This document shows positions 1 through 7,892 of a DNA stretch of 16,550 nucleotides, one piece after another; positions within the stretch are counted from its first letter, which is position 1, and each line of letters begins with the position of its first letter. The notes under the pieces are model-generated. The model did not search any database. It was not told the origin of the DNA and saw only the letters and a list, made by a program, of their open reading frames with translations. A program made the position numbers and the translations under genes. This DNA is from Lentzea aerocolonigenes (GTDB lineage: Bacteria > Actinomycetota > Actinomycetes > Mycobacteriales > Pseudonocardiaceae): the NCBI RefSeq assembly GCF_000955955.1, contig NZ_JYJG01000240.1, positions 1-16,550 of the forward strand, written 5' to 3'.

Positions 1-2
1 AC

Positions 3-176
3 CACACGCTGATCCATGAAAGCGAGTGGGAAGTGAAACTGGCGGCCGGTATCCCGATGTTCTACCCGCCTGCGTGGCTGGACGAAAATCGCAGACCGAG
101 ACGCAACCTGCTCCACTCACCGGGCAAATTCGCGCTGACCAGCTCGCGTGAATTGGTTTCCGCCTGCCCGAGGTGA
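3..176 (+). CDS. HNH endonuclease signature / DUF222 (13E12 repeat) protein, C-terminal fragment
   Basis: This is an open frame running in from the left edge, with 57 codons before TGA at 174-176; its start lies outside the window. The translation opens HTLIHESEWEV and continues through IPMFYPPAWLDENRRPRRN. That matches the end of the HNH nuclease region in actinobacterial DUF222/13E12 proteins, where the last metal-binding His of the HNH motif is followed by a W-[ED]-V segment, a P-P-x-W-[IL]-D motif and an RPRRN tail. Family members are often present in many copies and their cellular role is poorly known. The call rests on this tail alone, since the DUF222 part is not visible. The gene converges on the ABC transporter genes, with only 5 bases between the two stop codons. 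Confidence 0.75.
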   Translation, partial: HTLIHESEWEVKLAAGIPMFYPPAWLDENRRPRRNLLHSPGKFALTSSRELVSACPR

Positions 177-181
177 CGCCG

Positions 182-778
182 TCAATGCACCTGGCCATCG
201 GCGAGCACCAGCACTCGATCAGCCACCTCGTGCACGGCATCGTGATGAGTGGCGATCAGCACGGCGGCGCCCTCATCGGCAACCCGCCGCAACACCGCCA
301 CCGCCGCAACCGCACTTTCGGAGTCCAGGTGTGCAGTGGGTTCGTCGGCCAGCAACGCGCTGGGGCGGGTCACCACGGCCCGGGCGAGAGCCGCCCTCTG
401 CTGTTGGCCGAACGAGACCTGCGACGGAAACCGAGCGCCGAGAGAGCTGATTCCGAGCTCGGCCAGCAGCTCGGAGACCCCGGTGACCGGTCGTCCGGCC
501 AGCCGCAACGGCAGAGCTACGTTCTCCTCCAGTGTCAGCTCGGAAGCCAGTCCCAGAGATTGCGGCAGCACCGCGCAGGCGGACCACGAGGCGAGTCCGG
601 GCGACACCGACCCGCGATCCGGGAAGTCGAAGCCGCACAACAAGGACAGCAACGCGGTCTTCCCGGACCCGGAAGGGCCGCTCAGGGTCACCAGCTCGCC
701 GGCGGACACGGCCAGGTCCACGCCGCGCAGCACGGAGATGCCGCCGAAGGCTCGATGCACCCCGGATGCCTGAATCAC
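182..778 (-). CDS. ABC transporter ATP-binding protein (FtsX/MacB-type exporter), second ATPase
   Basis: Predicted 198-residue cytoplasmic nucleotide-binding subunit. Visible motifs are Walker A GPSGSGKT (about 34-41), Q-loop Gln73, a signature reading VSFGQQQR (121-128), Walker B LLADEP with Glu146, and an H-loop in THHD (His178). The start is GTG at 778, because its last two bases form the stop of the preceding ATPase gene (GTGA overlap); the longer frame upstream only repeats the other gene's DNA. The signature is unusual, with Phe replacing the first Gly of the usual LSGGQ, while the catalytic residues are kept. At 198 residues it is shorter than typical LolD/MacB ATPases of about 220-250. 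It is the third and last gene of the permease-ATPase-ATPase set, so it probably powers that permease. The substrate is unknown. Confidence 0.9.
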   Translation of the reverse strand: MIQASGVHRAFGGISVLRGVDLAVSAGELVTLSGPSGSGKTALLSLLCGFDFPDRGSVSPGLASWSACAVLPQSLGLASELTLEENVALPLRLAGRPVTGVSELLAELGISSLGARFPSQVSFGQQQRAALARAVVTRPSALLADEPTAHLDSESAVAAVAVLRRVADEGAAVLIATHHDAVHEVADRVLVLADGQVH

Positions 779-1374
779 GACGCCGCCAACGGGATGCACA
801 GGTCCGCCAAGGAGACCAGCCGCGGGTCGTGCGAAGCCACCACCGCGGGCACGGGCAAGGACGCCAGCGTCTCCAGCACCAGGTCGGCCGACCGGACGTC
901 GAGCTGGGAGGTCGGCTCGTCTGCTACCACCACGGAAGCGCCACGGGCCAAGGCGCAACCGAAGGCCAGCCGCTGTTGCTGGCCACCGGACAACGCGCCG
1001 ATGCGCCAGGTCGCGGAGCCGGATAGGCCCAGCTGGTCCAGCAACGCGAAATCCTGGGCGCCGGCGGCACGCAGGTTCTCGCCCACGGTCAGGTGCGAGA
1101 TCAGGTTGTCGGCCGGGTTCTGGAAGACGACCGCGATCTCCTTGCGGCGCAGCGATCGCAGCTCAGCCCACGACAGCGCGGAGGTCGCCACGTCCCGGAC
1201 GAACACCTCGCCCTGGGAGGGGCGTTCTACCAGCGACAGGACTCGCAGCAGCGTCGACTTACCCGAGCCGGACGGGCCCGACAGCACGGTCAGGCCAGGG
1301 GCGATCGTCAGCGACATGTCCGTGACGGCCTGGACCGGGCCGTAGTTCACGCCGACGCCACACGCGCGGATCAC
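775..1374 (-). CDS. ABC transporter ATP-binding protein (FtsX/MacB-type exporter), first ATPase
   Basis: Predicted 199-residue nucleotide-binding subunit. Motifs run in the expected order: Walker A GPSGSGKST (33-41), Q-loop Gln85 in VVFQNP, canonical signature LSGGQQQR (128-135), Walker B VVVADEP with Glu153, and H-loop ASHD (His182). GTG at 1374 is taken as start because it overlaps the permease stop by four bases (GTGA), implying translational coupling. A GGGAG stretch lies 10 bases upstream. This subunit keeps the full LSGGQ, unlike its downstream partner. The two may form a heterodimer on the single permease or alternate as homodimers; sequence alone cannot decide. Membership of the MacB/LolD/FtsE-like group is inferred from the FtsX-type partner and motif style. 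Confidence 0.9.
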   Translation of the reverse strand: MIRACGVGVNYGPVQAVTDMSLTIAPGLTVLSGPSGSGKSTLLRVLSLVERPSQGEVFVRDVATSALSWAELRSLRRKEIAVVFQNPADNLISHLTVGENLRAAGAQDFALLDQLGLSGSATWRIGALSGGQQQRLAFGCALARGASVVVADEPTSQLDVRSADLVLETLASLPVPAVVASHDPRLVSLADLCIPLAAS

Positions 1375-3818
1375 CTGAGCAGCTCTCCCATCCGTGCGGT
1401 TCGCACGCCGCGCAACGCCAGCCAGGCCGCGACCACGACCACCAGAGCGCCGCACAGGACCATCGAACCCAGCAGAGGTACCAGGTTCGGCAGCATCGGG
1501 GCGGGATTCAGCCACGGTGCGGGGTCCAGGCGGGGGACGGCGAAACCCGTGCTGACGAACGATGCCACCGCGCCGATCGTCACGGCCAGCAGGGCCAGTG
1601 CGCCGACTTCCAGCAGGTGGCTGGACCACAGCACGGAAGGTCGCATGCCCATGCGGGTCGACAACGCGCCGGAGACGGCGTTCTGACGGCGGCGGACTTC
1701 GATGGCCAGCAACAGGGCCACGGCGGCGACCACGGCGAGCACGAAGCCGATGGCGGCGACGAAACCGAAGGTCCACTCGACGGTCAGGAAAGGCAGGCCG
1801 TCGAGGACGCGGGCGCGGTCGGCGACGTTCGTGTAGCTGATTCCCGCAGCTTGCAAGGAAGAAGTCAGAGCGGACAGCGGCAGCGACGACCACAGGTGCC
1901 AGGAGCCCACCTGCTCGGCGGAGGGCACGGACTCGCGGGACAGCACGTAGCCGCGGGTGCCGAGCTTCGGGAAGGAAGGCAGTGCAGCCACCGGCTTCAG
2001 CAGCGGCAGGCCCGCTATCTGGATCTCCTTGTTGGCCGCACGGCCGATTCGCAGCGCCGGCGCGATCTCACCGGTCCGGTGCAGGCCCGACAACAGCGAG
2101 CGCACCGACGAAGCGTCGTCGACAACCGCGGCGTCGGTGAAGGTGGCAGGATCGACGATCAACGCGCCTGTGCTCAGGCCCACGAGCGTTGTGGTGCCCT
2201 GCAACGACGACGGCAGCGTCACGCGCCCGAGAGCGACGTCCTGCGACACCTGCACAGTGCTGTTGGCGCCCACGAACACGCCGGACTTGGAGTCCAAAGC
2301 GGACTGCTGGGCACCGGCAACCGAACTGCCGACGGCGATGGTGCCGACCGCGAGCACGCCCACCAGCAGCACACCCGTCACGGGTCCGGCAGCAGCCGCG
2401 AGCCGGCGCAAAGCGAGCTGTGCGGCTGGAACTCTCCACCACTGCACGCGATGCGACCACACCAGCGACCACCGCAACAGCCGCACGCCGAGCAGAGCCG
2501 CCGCCAGCACGACCAGCAACGGGAATGTCAGCGCGGCCACGTCGATCCGCGGCAGGTCGCCGGACTTCAACGCGGGGCCCAAGCCGTTGCGGGACAGCCG
2601 GACCCAGGCCAGCACCGCCAGCCCCGCGACGACCAGCTCCCACGGCACCACGGCAAGCCGCCACGACCGGGCCCGTCGCTGGAACGTCCGGTGCACGCGC
2701 CAGCACGCCACCAGCACGGTCACCGTCAACGACGCCACCACGACCGCGAGCACGAAACCCAGCGCCACCCACAACGTTCCAGCAGCCAGTACGACCCCAG
2801 GCCCGTACAACGGCAGCAGCAACCGAGCAGCGAGAAGCCCCAGCAACCCGCCGGCGACCAACGGCAGCCCGAGTTCCAGAACCCCGCGGAAGCCCAGCGA
2901 GAGCGGGCTCGCCCCGCGCACCCACAGCAGTCGCAGCTCGGAATGCCGCCGCTGAGCCCATTGCACGGTCACGGTGCCGACGCCGGCCAGCCCGACCAGC
3001 ACGCTGATGATCACCAACGGCAGCAGCGCGGACGACACGTTGCGTTCGGACGTGCGAGCCGCCGTGATGGCCGACGACAGCCCGTCGGTCCGCGTCAACG
3101 GCAGCTGCAACGACGTCAGGAGCGCGTTCCCCTTGTCCCGCAACGCCTCCGCCTCGGCCAGCGTCGACACCGGCTCGACCGGGAAGCGCAGCGACACCGA
3201 CGCCCTGGACGAGAAGTCCGGCGGCAGCGAGGCGAGGTCCGAAATTTGAGGAACCCAGATCACCGAGGTGCTGTCGCCGTCGCCGCCCAACGGGTTCGGC
3301 ACCACCGTCTGCGCCTCGGAACACCACCAGCCGGACACCGGATGCGCCAGGTCGGCGTAGATCGCGGACACCACCAGCGGCGAGCCGGTCAGCCGGTCGC
3401 CGACGCGCACGTGCGCGGCCGTGGCGATCGTCTTCGGTACCCACAAACCGGTGCCGCCGCCCTCGAGCACGGTCAGGTGCGACAACGCTTCCGGCCGGTA
3501 CCCGAACCGGCCGTAGGTGGCGAGGCCGTTGAAGTCCGGACGCCCGATCCGCGTGTAGACCGCGCTCAACGGGCTCTTCGAGGACATCGAGATGGCCGAC
3601 GAGAGCGGTTGGTCGTCCTTGCCGACCAGCGACGGGTGCACGGCGTGCGGGCACATCCGGTCCTGCTGGTACGCCAGCGCCGCGCTGCCCGCGGAGGAGG
3701 AGTGCAGGACGGCCGCGGCCACCACGAAGCCCAGCAGCAACGTCGTCGCGATGCTCACCAGCAGCGTGAGCGGGCTCGACAGCGCTGCCCTGGGGGCGGC
3801 TCTCCACGGCAACTGCAC
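1371..3818 (-). CDS. FtsX-like ABC transporter permease
   Basis: Predicted 815-residue integral membrane protein with about ten hydrophobic segments, near residues 17-38, 264-286, 313-335, 344-372, 390-408, 427-447, 479-501, 683-706, 735-758 and 780-803. Two large, probably extracytoplasmic loops (about 39-263 and 502-682) each precede a group of membrane segments. That is the duplicated MacB/FtsX-like layout of long actinobacterial FtsX permeases. Cys56 and Cys166 in the first loop could form a disulfide. GTG at 3818 is the only likely start: the frame reaches TAG four codons upstream, and no Shine-Dalgarno sequence is visible. A TANNNT hexamer six bases upstream suggests leaderless transcription. 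Two ATPase genes follow with 4-base overlaps. Such systems act in lipid, lipoprotein or peptide export or in mechanotransmission, and the substrate cannot be read here. Confidence 0.88.
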   Translation of the reverse strand: MQLPWRAAPRAALSSPLTLLVSIATTLLLGFVVAAAVLHSSSAGSAALAYQQDRMCPHAVHPSLVGKDDQPLSSAISMSSKSPLSAVYTRIGRPDFNGLATYGRFGYRPEALSHLTVLEGGGTGLWVPKTIATAAHVRVGDRLTGSPLVVSAIYADLAHPVSGWWCSEAQTVVPNPLGGDGDSTSVIWVPQISDLASLPPDFSSRASVSLRFPVEPVSTLAEAEALRDKGNALLTSLQLPLTRTDGLSSAITAARTSERNVSSALLPLVIISVLVGLAGVGTVTVQWAQRRHSELRLLWVRGASPLSLGFRGVLELGLPLVAGGLLGLLAARLLLPLYGPGVVLAAGTLWVALGFVLAVVVASLTVTVLVACWRVHRTFQRRARSWRLAVVPWELVVAGLAVLAWVRLSRNGLGPALKSGDLPRIDVAALTFPLLVVLAAALLGVRLLRWSLVWSHRVQWWRVPAAQLALRRLAAAAGPVTGVLLVGVLAVGTIAVGSSVAGAQQSALDSKSGVFVGANSTVQVSQDVALGRVTLPSSLQGTTTLVGLSTGALIVDPATFTDAAVVDDASSVRSLLSGLHRTGEIAPALRIGRAANKEIQIAGLPLLKPVAALPSFPKLGTRGYVLSRESVPSAEQVGSWHLWSSLPLSALTSSLQAAGISYTNVADRARVLDGLPFLTVEWTFGFVAAIGFVLAVVAAVALLLAIEVRRRQNAVSGALSTRMGMRPSVLWSSHLLEVGALALLAVTIGAVASFVSTGFAVPRLDPAPWLNPAPMLPNLVPLLGSMVLCGALVVVVAAWLALRGVRTARMGELLR

Positions 3819-3824
3819 CAGCGC

Positions 3825-3830
3825 ACGCTA
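3825..3830 (-). promoter_or_regulatory. Putative -10 element of a leaderless promoter for the ABC exporter genes
   Basis: Reading the minus strand, TAGCGT fits the actinobacterial TANNNT -10 consensus and ends six bases before the GTG start of the permease. This spacing would put the transcript start at or next to the start codon. No convincing -35 sequence is seen. The absence of a Shine-Dalgarno sequence before this GTG agrees with leaderless initiation. Confidence 0.4.
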
Positions 3831-3879
3831 ACCGCCGCCGGACTGTTTGGGGAGCCTTTCGGGGCGGGCGGAGCGAGGG

Positions 3880-3899
3880 TTCGTTCCCGTTTCGTTCCC
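3880..3899. repeat. Tandem 9-base direct repeat upstream of the ABC exporter promoter
   Basis: TTCGTTCCC occurs at 3880-3888 and again at 3891-3899, a period of 11 bases or about one helical turn. It lies in the 94-base gap between the HTH gene and the permease gene, roughly 50-75 bases upstream of the putative -10 of the exporter. Same-face direct repeats in this position are a common activator-site layout. The HTH protein encoded just upstream is the obvious but unproven candidate ligand. Confidence 0.4.
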
Positions 3900-3912
3900 C
3901 GGTGCGGTGCGT

Positions 3913-4776
3913 TCAGGCCCACTTCCAGCGGATGCCGATCCAGTTCACCGACACGTTCGTCTCGAAGTGGTGCACGGAGTTCGTGTGGTCGAGCGCGAGA
4001 TCCGTGGTCCGGTGCGGCTCGTCCTCCTGCCAGTCCTGCAGGTAGAGGTGCGGATCCAGCGGCAGCGCGGCCGGGTCGAAGTGCACCTCGATCAGGCTCT
4101 GCCCCAGGGTGCACCGCACGCCCTGCGCGTACTCGAAGCTGTCGAGCTGGGTCGGGTCGTGGATGACGAACTCGAACACCCACGTCTCACCCGACTTCAA
4201 CGGCCGGTCGAAGAGCAGTTCGTCGACCGTCACGTGCTCGGTCTCGTTGCGCGCCGATCGGCCGACGCGGCAGTTGCGCACGGGCTCCTGCACGACGTCC
4301 GATGCGCGCACCGAGTCATCGCCGAAGTAGTGCGCGTAGAACCGGTCGACGCCGTCCTGGCGCGCGCGGGCGACCATGCTCACGTGGATGCGCGACGCGT
4401 GCCGTTCGGCGTCGACGAAGACCCTGTCGTGGCGGGAGATGATCTCCAGGTCGTTGGTGTTGAAGCCGGGCATCATGCCGGGCACGACGTCCGGCCAGCC
4501 GTTCGGGCCGGTCTGCTCCAGCAGCGTGATCAGCGAGCGGGACGGCAGCTCGAGCAGTTCCTCCAGCACCGACACCGCCCGCAGCGACTTCGGCGAGATC
4601 GGGCGCACCCGGCCCTGCTGCCAGTCGCTCAACGTCGACAGCGCCACGGCCACGTCCTGCTGCGCCAGGCGTAACCGGAGCCGCTCCAGGGTCAGGCCGC
4701 GGCGGCGGATCGCCGCGCGCAGCGCCGAGTGGAACGGTCCGATGCGCAGCAGCGCTTCCAGACTGGGCGTGGTCAC
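3913..4776 (-). CDS. Helix-turn-helix (XRE-like) protein with an unrecognised C-terminal domain
   Basis: Predicted 287-residue protein. Residues about 15-85 resemble a lambda-repressor/XRE-type HTH: a helix with LTLERLRLRLAQQ, then a recognition-like stretch LSTLSDWQQGRVRPISPKSL, then a Leu-rich helix. Residues about 105-287 form a separate domain rich in alternating beta-type segments and acidic and aromatic residues (FVFEFVIHDP-like and LYLQDWQEDEPHRTTDL regions) that I cannot assign. There is no membrane segment. The start is GTG at 4776, preceded by AAGG at 4784-4787 with 7-base spacing. It begins 16 bases after the epimerase stop, so read-through from the catabolic operon is possible. 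A DNA-binding role is inferred from the HTH, and control of the exporter genes downstream is only a guess from position. Confidence 0.75.
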   Translation of the reverse strand: MTTPSLEALLRIGPFHSALRAAIRRRGLTLERLRLRLAQQDVAVALSTLSDWQQGRVRPISPKSLRAVSVLEELLELPSRSLITLLEQTGPNGWPDVVPGMMPGFNTNDLEIISRHDRVFVDAERHASRIHVSMVARARQDGVDRFYAHYFGDDSVRASDVVQEPVRNCRVGRSARNETEHVTVDELLFDRPLKSGETWVFEFVIHDPTQLDSFEYAQGVRCTLGQSLIEVHFDPAALPLDPHLYLQDWQEDEPHRTTDLALDHTNSVHHFETNVSVNWIGIRWKWA

Positions 4777-4792
4777 GAGATGACCTTATCGA

Positions 4793-5785
4793 CTAGAGCG
4801 AGAACCCCTCCGGGAACGGATCGGTGGCGTCGAGGAGGTACTGGCCCATCCCGGTGATCCACGCGCGACCGGCCACAGTGGGCACGACCGCGGTGCGGTC
4901 GCCGAGCGGCACCTCCTCCAGCAGCCTGCCGATGAACCTGGTGCCGATGAACGACTCGTTCACGAAGTCTGCACCGATTCCGAGCTCACCGCGGGCGTGC
5001 AGCTGGGCCATCCGCGCGCAAGTGCCTGTGCCGCACGGTGAACGGTCGAACCAGCCGGGGTGGATGGCCATCGCATTGCGGGAGTGCGCTCCGTCCTGGC
5101 CTGGTGCGGTGAACTGGACGTGCTTGCAGCCGCTGATCGCGCTGTCGGCCGGGTGCGCCGGGCGGTTCGCCGCGTTGATCTGGTCCATGATGGACAGACC
5201 AGCCGCCAGGATTCGGTCCTTCTCCGCTCTGTCGAACGGAATGCCGAGCTGGTCGAGCGGGAGGATCGCGTAGAAGTTGCCGCCGTACGCCATGTCGTAG
5301 CGGACCTCGCCGAGTCCCGGCACGTCGACCGTCGCGTCCAGCTCGTGGGCGTAGGCCGGGACGTTGCGGATCGTCACCAGGTTCGTGCGCGTGTCGTAGT
5401 CGGCGAGCACGAGCCCGGCCGGCGTGTCGAGACGGACCGTCGTGACGGGCTCGGTCACCTCGACCATGCCGGTCTCCACCAGGACCGTCGCCACGCCGAT
5501 CGTGCCGTGACCGCACATCGGCAGCAGGCCGGAGACCTCGATGAACAGCACGCCCCAGTCCGCGTCCTGGCGGGTCGGCGGCTGCAGGATCGCGCCGCTC
5601 ATCGCCGCGTGGCCGCGCGGTTCGTTGACCAGGAGTTTCCGGATGTGGTCGTGGTTCTTGACGAAGTTGAGGCGCTTGTCGGCCATGGTCTCGCCCGGGA
5701 TGACGCCGACACCCCCGGTGATCACCCGCGTCGGCATGCCCTCGGTGTGCGAGTCGACCGCGCTGAAGTACTTGGCGAACCTCAT
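4793..5785 (-). CDS. Proline racemase family protein, probable 4-hydroxyproline 2-epimerase
   Basis: Predicted 330-residue cytoplasmic enzyme, the usual length for the family. Both active-site cysteines are present: Cys91 in MCGHGTIG and Cys251 in DRSPCGTGT. This two-Cys pattern marks cofactor-independent proline racemases and 4-hydroxyproline 2-epimerases and argues against trans-3-hydroxyproline dehydratases, which carry Thr or Ser at one position. The 4-hydroxyproline assignment (trans-4-hydroxy-L-proline to cis-4-hydroxy-D-proline) comes from the operon, which also encodes a D-amino-acid-type dehydrogenase and a DapA-like lyase. The equivalent Pseudomonas gene is known as lhpA/hypRE. ATG at 5785 overlaps the DapA-like stop (ATGA). 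I see no good Shine-Dalgarno upstream, so translation probably depends on coupling. The longer upstream frame is a shadow of the neighbouring gene. Confidence 0.88.
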   Translation of the reverse strand: MRFAKYFSAVDSHTEGMPTRVITGGVGVIPGETMADKRLNFVKNHDHIRKLLVNEPRGHAAMSGAILQPPTRQDADWGVLFIEVSGLLPMCGHGTIGVATVLVETGMVEVTEPVTTVRLDTPAGLVLADYDTRTNLVTIRNVPAYAHELDATVDVPGLGEVRYDMAYGGNFYAILPLDQLGIPFDRAEKDRILAAGLSIMDQINAANRPAHPADSAISGCKHVQFTAPGQDGAHSRNAMAIHPGWFDRSPCGTGTCARMAQLHARGELGIGADFVNESFIGTRFIGRLLEEVPLGDRTAVVPTVAGRAWITGMGQYLLDATDPFPEGFSL

Positions 5786-6675
5786 GACGTCGCCAGCTTC
5801 ATGTCCGCGTCGACCTGGGCGAGCTGGTCGGCGCTCAGAGGTCCGCGCGGAGGACGGCAGGGACCGCCGTAGCGGCCCACGAAGTCCATCGAGTGCTTGA
5901 TGGCCTGGACGAACTCGGTGCGCGAGTCCCAGCGGAACGCGGGCACGAGGCGTTCGTACAGCGCACGCGCCTCGTCCAGCTTGCCCGCCAGAGCCAGGTC
6001 GAACAGCTCGGTGCACTCGGCGGGGAACACGTTGGGGTAGCCCGCGAACCAGCCCGTGGCGCCCATCAGCAGGCTTTCCAGCACCACGTCGTCGGCGCCG
6101 GCCACGACGGTGAGGTGCGGGGCGGCGGCCTTGATCTCCAGGACGCGGCGGACGTCGCCGGAGAACTCCTTCACGGCCACGACGTGCTCGATCTGGCCCA
6201 GCTCCGCGATCAGGTCCGGGGTCAGGTCGACCTTGGTGTCGATCGGGTTGTTGTAGACCATGATCGGCAATCCGGCCTTGGCGACCTCGCGGAAGTGGTG
6301 CACGACCTCGCCGCGGTTCGCCCGGTACATCGTGGGCGGCAGGCAGAGCACGCCGTCCGCGCCGTCCTCGGCCGCGAGCTCGGCCCAGTGGCGGGCCTGG
6401 TGGGCGCCGACGCCGTGGACGCCGATGACCGCGATGCCGCGGCCCTTGACGGCCGCGATGGCGGTCTGGGCGACCTCACGGCGTTCGGCGTCGGTCAGCG
6501 AGGAGTACTCGCCGAGCGAGCCGTTCGGGCCGACGCCGCGGCAGCCGTTCTCGACGACCCACTGGCAGTGCTCGGCGAGCTTGTCCAGGTCGGGTCGCAG
6601 GCCGGCCGGGGCGTTCGGGTCCTCGGCGTAGGGGAGCGCGGTGGCGACGATGACGCCGTCGAGGCGTTCGGTCAT
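5782..6675 (-). CDS. DapA/N-acetylneuraminate lyase family protein, probable pyrroline-4-hydroxy-2-carboxylate deaminase
   Basis: Predicted 297-residue class I TIM-barrel lyase, typical length for dihydrodipicolinate synthase-like proteins. The Schiff-base Lys is Lys169 in VVAVKEFSGD. The catalytic Tyr is Tyr141 in VYNNP. The usual GTTGE substrate loop reads GSLGE (52-56), with Pro-Asn before it. True lysine-pathway DapA normally keeps the Thr-Thr pair, so a different 2-oxo acid substrate is likely. In hydroxyproline catabolism this family supplies the deaminase that converts pyrroline-4-hydroxy-2-carboxylate into 2-oxoglutarate semialdehyde plus ammonia (LhpC/HypD type). That function is inferred from its place between the dehydrogenase subunit and epimerase genes. 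ATG at 6675 has a GGAGG at 6683-6687, seven bases away, and overlaps the preceding stop by four bases. Confidence 0.87.
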   Translation of the reverse strand: MTERLDGVIVATALPYAEDPNAPAGLRPDLDKLAEHCQWVVENGCRGVGPNGSLGEYSSLTDAERREVAQTAIAAVKGRGIAVIGVHGVGAHQARHWAELAAEDGADGVLCLPPTMYRANRGEVVHHFREVAKAGLPIMVYNNPIDTKVDLTPDLIAELGQIEHVVAVKEFSGDVRRVLEIKAAAPHLTVVAGADDVVLESLLMGATGWFAGYPNVFPAECTELFDLALAGKLDEARALYERLVPAFRWDSRTEFVQAIKHSMDFVGRYGGPCRPPRGPLSADQLAQVDADMKLATS

Positions 6676-7892
6676 GACTGTTCCTCCGGGAGGTCGGCGA
6701 GTTCGCCAAGGGGGATCGGGACCGCGATCACGCGGCGCTGGCCGTCGAACGGGATGCCGGTGAGCTCGGACGCGTTGCGCGCGCAGATGCGGCCCTGACA
6801 GCGGCCCATCGCGACGCGGCTGGTGAGCTTGAGCTCGCGCATGCTGGTGGCTTCGGCGAGGTCCTCGAGGGTGACCTTCTCGCAGCGGCACACGGTGGTG
6901 CCGGCGTTGAGCCACGTTTTCCAGCCTGGTTGGACGGCGTGGGCTCTCGCCAGGGCTTGCGCGAACAGCCGGCCCTCGCGGACGGCTTCCAGGGCTTCGC
7001 GCGGCGGTTCCTGTTGTGCCGCGGCGGCTCCGGCGATGACGCCCTCGGCCTCCGCGAGGTCGGCACCGCCGATACCGGTGACCTCACCGGCCGCGTAGAC
7101 GTTCTCGACCGACGTCTGCTGGCGTTCGTCGACGTCGAGGAAGTCGTTGGTGCGCTTGGCGCTCGGCACGAGGTCGGTACGCGGGAGGAAGCCGTAGCCG
7201 ATGCAGACGAGGTCGGCGTGTTCGGTGCGGTGGCTGACCGGGTTCCAGCGGCGGTCGAGCTTCGCGACCGTCACACGGCTGCCGTGCTTGGCGATGACCG
7301 CGGTGCGGGTTTCCAGGTGTGTCAGCACTTTGCGGTAGCCCACCAGTTCGGCGATCTTGTGGCGGTTGGCGAGGATCGCCTTGCGTTCGCGGAGCCAGCG
7401 GGTCGGGGAGGACGCCTCGTAGACGCCCACGAGGGTGGCGCCGAGGTCCTGGAGTGCGGTGGCGACCGGGAGCAGGAACGGGCCGGTGCCTGCGACGATG
7501 ACGCGTTCGGCGAGGGTGACGCCCTGTTTGGCGAGGGCCTGGGCGGCGCCCGCGGTGATCACGCCGGGGCCGTCCCAGCCGGGGAAGGGGAGTGGGCGGT
7601 CGTAGGCGCCGGTCGCGATGACCAGCGCGTCGAAGGGCAGGAGGCGTGGGGCCGCGCCCGCCGCGAGCCGAGGCTCTGGTGCCCTGAGGTGCAGCGACTG
7701 CCCCTCCACCAGCCAGACTTCCGTGTTCCTGAGGTGCGTGACTCCGGCATGGCTGAATTTGGCGCGTCCACGGAGGAACTGGCCTCCCGCGTCCGGCTCC
7801 GCGTCCACCATCGTCACCTCGGCGCCCGCGTCGGCTGCCGTTCTCGCGGCCGCCATTCCCGCCGGGCCCGCTCCCACGACCACGATCCTCAT
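6672..7892 (-). CDS. FAD/NAD(P)-fold oxidoreductase with BFD-like [2Fe-2S] domain; dehydrogenase alpha-type subunit
   Basis: Predicted 406-residue flavoprotein. An N-terminal dinucleotide-binding motif GAGPAG is at 7-12, a second nucleotide fold with AGTGPF lies near 134-139, and a flavin-contact VYAAGEVTGIGG is near 266-277. The C-terminal region has Cys335, Cys337, Cys365 and Cys370 (CRCE and GRCQGRIC), the pattern of BFD-like [2Fe-2S] centres. This architecture is that of the large subunit of three-part amino acid dehydrogenases and oxidases such as octopine/nopaline oxidase, HcnB and D-hydroxyproline dehydrogenase. It should work with the DadA-like and small [2Fe-2S] subunits encoded immediately upstream. 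ATG at 7892 overlaps the upstream stop (ATGA), with AGGA about eight bases before it. I exclude the 15-codon longer frame because it reads into the neighbour. Confidence 0.88.
   Translation of the reverse strand: MRIVVVGAGPAGMAAARTAADAGAEVTMVDAEPDAGGQFLRGRAKFSHAGVTHLRNTEVWLVEGQSLHLRAPEPRLAAGAAPRLLPFDALVIATGAYDRPLPFPGWDGPGVITAGAAQALAKQGVTLAERVIVAGTGPFLLPVATALQDLGATLVGVYEASSPTRWLRERKAILANRHKIAELVGYRKVLTHLETRTAVIAKHGSRVTVAKLDRRWNPVSHRTEHADLVCIGYGFLPRTDLVPSAKRTNDFLDVDERQQTSVENVYAAGEVTGIGGADLAEAEGVIAGAAAAQQEPPREALEAVREGRLFAQALARAHAVQPGWKTWLNAGTTVCRCEKVTLEDLAEATSMRELKLTSRVAMGRCQGRICARNASELTGIPFDGQRRVIAVPIPLGELADLPEEQS

Noticed and set aside
171..192. AGGTG...CACCT inverted repeat between the HNH tail and the ABC ATPase gene
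   Set aside because: Only five pairs around a 12-base loop; too weak to call a terminator.
1617..4166. 849-codon plus-strand open frame antisense to the permease gene
   Set aside because: Its translation is Gln/His/Arg-rich low-complexity sequence typical of a high-GC shadow frame, and it lies opposite the well-supported FtsX-type permease.
5782..6675. Lysine biosynthesis dapA
   Set aside because: The GTTGE loop is changed to GSLGE and the gene is locked in a hydroxyproline-type catabolic operon.
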